From positions 1 through 6,379 of the forward strand of contig JAAYXX010000413.1 of assembly GCA_012515695.1 (NCBI GenBank): 6,379 nucleotides of DNA, written 5' to 3'. The notes under the pieces are model-generated. The model searched no databases and was not told where the DNA came from. It was given only the letters and a program-made list of their open reading frames with translations. A program made the translations under genes and the position numbers. Within the stretch, counting starts at the first letter, position 1, and every line of letters begins with the position of its first letter. Source of the DNA: Chloroflexota bacterium (GTDB lineage: Bacteria > Chloroflexota > Anaerolineae > UBA1429). This document shows positions 4,452-6,379 of the stretch, piece by piece.

Positions 4452-6233
4452 ATGGCCCACCCCAGTGATCCCCGCCATATAGCCAACGGCTGGGAAATAC
4501 CCACCGAGTCCTATTGCGATCAGCCCTATGTCATCCAGACAGACGACGGGGCATGGCTGTGCATCGTCACCACGGGCGCAGGCCACGAGGGCGATACCGG
4601 CCAGCACGTCGTCACATTGCGTAGCGTCGATCAGGGGCGCACCTGGGAGACGCCAGTGGCCGTCGAACCGGCAGACGGCCCGGAAGCGTCCTATGCCGTC
4701 CCGCTCAAGCTGCCCAACGGGCGCGTCTATGTCTTTTACAACCACAACACCGACAACCTGCGGGAAGTGCTGGCCGACGACCCACCCTACCCCGGCGGCA
4801 AGTGCACCCGCGTGGACTCGCTGGGCTACTTTGTCTGCAAGTATAGCGATGATCACGGGCGCACGTGGTCGGCCCAACGCTACACGCTGCCCGTCCGCGA
4901 AATGGAGATTGACCGCCAGAACGCATATGGCGGCAAGGTGCGCTTTTTCTGGAACGTGGGCAAGCCCTTCCTGCATGGCGGAGCGGCGTATGTCCCCTTG
5001 CACAAGGTAGGCGGCTTTGGGCACGGCTTTTTCACCCGCTCCGAAGGCGTCCTGCTCAAGTGTGCCAACATCCTCGCTGAGCGCGACCCCGCCAACCTCA
5101 CCTGGGAAACGCTCCCCGATGGCGACGCGGGCCTGCGTACCCCGCCGGGCGGCGGCCCGATTGCCGAGGAGCACAGCTTTAGCGTACTCAGCGACGGCTC
5201 CTTTTTCGTCGTCTATCGCTCCATCGACGGCCACCCCGTCTGCTCCTATAGCCGCGACGGCGGCCACACCTGGAGCACGCCAGACTATATGCGCTACGCC
5301 GACGGGCGGCTGATCAAACACCCCCGCGCCGCCAATTTCGCCTGGCGCTGCTCCAACGGCAAATTCCTGTACTGGTTCCACAACCACGGGGGCAACTGGT
5401 ACGAGGACCGTAACCCCGTCTGGCTGGCAGGCGGCATCGAGGTGGATAGCCCCCAGGGCCGCGTGATTCATTGGTCACAGCCGGAAATCCTGCTCTACGA
5501 CGACGACCCCTATGTTCGCATGAGCTACCCGGATCTTGTCGAGCAGGATGGACGGTTCTATTTCACCGAGACGCAAAAAGCCGTGGCTCGCGTGCATCTC
5601 GCGGACAACGCACTGCTAGAGGGGCTATGGGGTCAGTTCGACCAGCCCACGCCAACCACGGAGGGCCTGCTGCTAGAGCTATCGGCGCAGCATGCGTCCC
5701 TTCCCGCCCAGGTGGACATGCCCGCTCTGCCCGCATTCCTTCAGCGAGACAACAACCGCGCTGATTACGGCACTCTGGATTTGCGCCAGGGGTTCACGCT
5801 GGAAACGTGGGTCCGCTTTCACTCGCTGGAAGCGGGTCAGGTGTTGCTGGATAACCGCCTGCCCAGCGGCCAGGGCTTCTGCCTGCAAACCGCGCCACTT
5901 GGGACGCTGGAAATCGTGCTGAACGACGGGCGCACAGAAAACCGCTGGACCTCCGACCCCGGCAGGCTCACCGAGGGCCAGCTACACCACGTAGCCGTGG
6001 TCGTGGATGCCGGACCGAAGATTATCACCTTTATCGTGGACGGTATCCTCTGCGATGGCGGGGACTGGCGACAATTCGGCTGGGGCCGCTTTAGCCGCGA
6101 CCTGCGCGGCGCTTCCGGCGCTGCCCAATTGCGCGTCGCCCCCTCGCTGAACGGGGAATTGCGCCTGCTGCGCATCTATGGCCGCTACCTGCACACCTCC
6201 GAGGTCATCGGCAACTGGAAGCGCGGGCTGTAG
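4452..6233 (+). CDS. Sialidase-like Asp-box (BNR) propeller protein with C-terminal LamG domain
   Basis: A 593-residue protein. Residues about 15-395 look like a sialidase-type beta-propeller, with three Asp boxes of the form SxDxGxTW: SVDQGRTW (58-65), SDDHGRTW (132-139) and SRDGGHTW (267-274). Residues about 438-590 are a LamG/concanavalin A-like domain (GFTLETWVRF 447-456, LHHVAVVVDAG 511-521, FIVDG 527-531), often a carbohydrate-binding module. The family suggests a glycan-active hydrolase or lyase. However, the RIP motif carrying the first catalytic Arg of true sialidases reads EIP here (15-17), so sialidase activity is doubtful and the substrate unknown. The ATG is supported by AAAGGAG (4439-4445) six bases upstream. 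An in-frame TAG at 4410-4412, with no start codon between, rules out a longer N terminus, so there is no signal peptide and the protein should be cytoplasmic. That is unusual for a LamG glycosidase. It is alone between two hairpins. Confidence 0.85.
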   Translation: MAHPSDPRHIANGWEIPTESYCDQPYVIQTDDGAWLCIVTTGAGHEGDTGQHVVTLRSVDQGRTWETPVAVEPADGPEASYAVPLKLPNGRVYVFYNHNTDNLREVLADDPPYPGGKCTRVDSLGYFVCKYSDDHGRTWSAQRYTLPVREMEIDRQNAYGGKVRFFWNVGKPFLHGGAAYVPLHKVGGFGHGFFTRSEGVLLKCANILAERDPANLTWETLPDGDAGLRTPPGGGPIAEEHSFSVLSDGSFFVVYRSIDGHPVCSYSRDGGHTWSTPDYMRYADGRLIKHPRAANFAWRCSNGKFLYWFHNHGGNWYEDRNPVWLAGGIEVDSPQGRVIHWSQPEILLYDDDPYVRMSYPDLVEQDGRFYFTETQKAVARVHLADNALLEGLWGQFDQPTPTTEGLLLELSAQHASLPAQVDMPALPAFLQRDNNRADYGTLDLRQGFTLETWVRFHSLEAGQVLLDNRLPSGQGFCLQTAPLGTLEIVLNDGRTENRWTSDPGRLTEGQLHHVAVVVDAGPKIITFIVDGILCDGGDWRQFGWGRFSRDLRGASGAAQLRVAPSLNGELRLLRIYGRYLHTSEVIGNWKRGL

Positions 6234-6285
6234 CAGCGAGCCAGAGCGCCGGGTACCCTACCAGCCAACCGCTGGCCCAACCAAC

Positions 6286-6322
6286 CCAGAAGGCCGCCTC
6301 TTATTTGCGGGCGGCCTTCTGG
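6286..6322. terminator. Long hairpin between convergent genes, possible bidirectional terminator
   Basis: CCAGAAGGCCGCC (6286-6298) and GGCGGCCTTCTGG (6310-6322) form a perfect 13-bp stem around an 11-base loop. It starts 52 bases after the sialidase-like stop codon and overlaps the last codons of the minus-strand gene at the edge. There is no T-tract on either side, so it may be a factor-assisted terminator or a 3'-end barrier rather than a classical intrinsic terminator. Confidence 0.5.
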
Positions 6323-6379
6323 CGAATCATCGCGCGCACATCATCCATATGCTCCGGACGCGCCACCAGCAGGGGTTCG
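6301..6379 (-). CDS. C-terminal end of an unidentified gene (partial)
   Basis: On the minus strand a frame is open from the window edge to TAA at 6303-6301, giving 25 residues: EPLLVARPEHMDDVRAMIRQ followed by KAARK. The codons are G/C-rich at the third position like those of the neighbouring genes, and the mix of charged and hydrophobic residues looks like a helical C terminus. The stop lies inside the loop of the 6286-6322 hairpin, so the 3' end would be protected by that structure. Too little is visible to name a family. It could also be a chance open frame. Confidence 0.5.
   Translation of the reverse strand, partial: EPLLVARPEHMDDVRAMIRQKAARK

Noticed and set aside
4434..5471. 345-residue minus-strand open frame opposite the sialidase-like gene
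   Set aside because: Long and Ala/Val/Gly-rich, but it mirrors the Asp-box coding strand and would begin inside it; no domain recognised.
6251..6275. GGGTACCC palindrome and CCAGC-5-GCTGG hairpin after the sialidase-like gene
   Set aside because: Short stems of five or fewer base pairs in GC-rich DNA with no T-tract; not enough to call a function.

Overview
The window is a GC-rich bacterial chromosomal segment with single genes that look individually transcribed rather than one operon. Four complete genes and two partial ones are supported. No tRNA, rRNA, CRISPR array, insertion sequence or integration signature was seen. The mix suggests a Chloroflexota-like (for example Anaerolineae) bacterium: a membrane pyrophosphatase, a short fucose/arabinose-isomerase-family protein, a two-domain RsmC-like methyltransferase, an Lrp/AsnC protein fused to a receiver domain, and a cytoplasmic Asp-box/LamG protein. 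That taxonomic assignment is inference from gene content and remembered sequence flavour, not a search result.

Layout. Positions 3-260 (+) are the C-terminal end of a membrane-bound ion-pumping pyrophosphatase (hppA), closed by a hairpin/T-tract at 294-330 that also serves the opposite strand. Positions 362-1765 (-) encode an L-fucose/L-arabinose isomerase-family protein that converges on hppA. A divergent control region (about 1766-1958) holds a sigma70-type promoter for each direction. Positions 1959-3233 (+) encode an RsmC/RlmG-type methyltransferase starting at TTG, whose two halves are visible tandem duplicates. A 231-base intergenic region carries a nested inverted repeat overlapping the promoter of the next gene. 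Positions 3465-4295 (+) encode the most unusual gene: an Lrp/AsnC regulator (winged helix-turn-helix plus RAM effector domain) joined through a proline-rich linker to a C-terminal receiver domain with all phosphorylation residues. A strong terminator follows at 4318-4347. Positions 4452-6233 (+) encode a sialidase-like Asp-box propeller plus LamG protein without a signal peptide. At the right edge the last 25 codons of a minus-strand gene (6301-6378) converge on it, and a 13-bp hairpin spans the junction.

How the genes may work together. Two genes, the isomerase-family protein and the sialidase-like protein, point to use of deoxy- or acidic sugars from complex glycans, but they have separate promoters and are not co-transcribed. 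The Lrp-receiver fusion could join a small-molecule (amino acid) signal with a phosphorylation signal; its own promoter region is the most obvious target visible here. The strongest lead in the window is this fusion regulator together with the inverted repeat in front of it.
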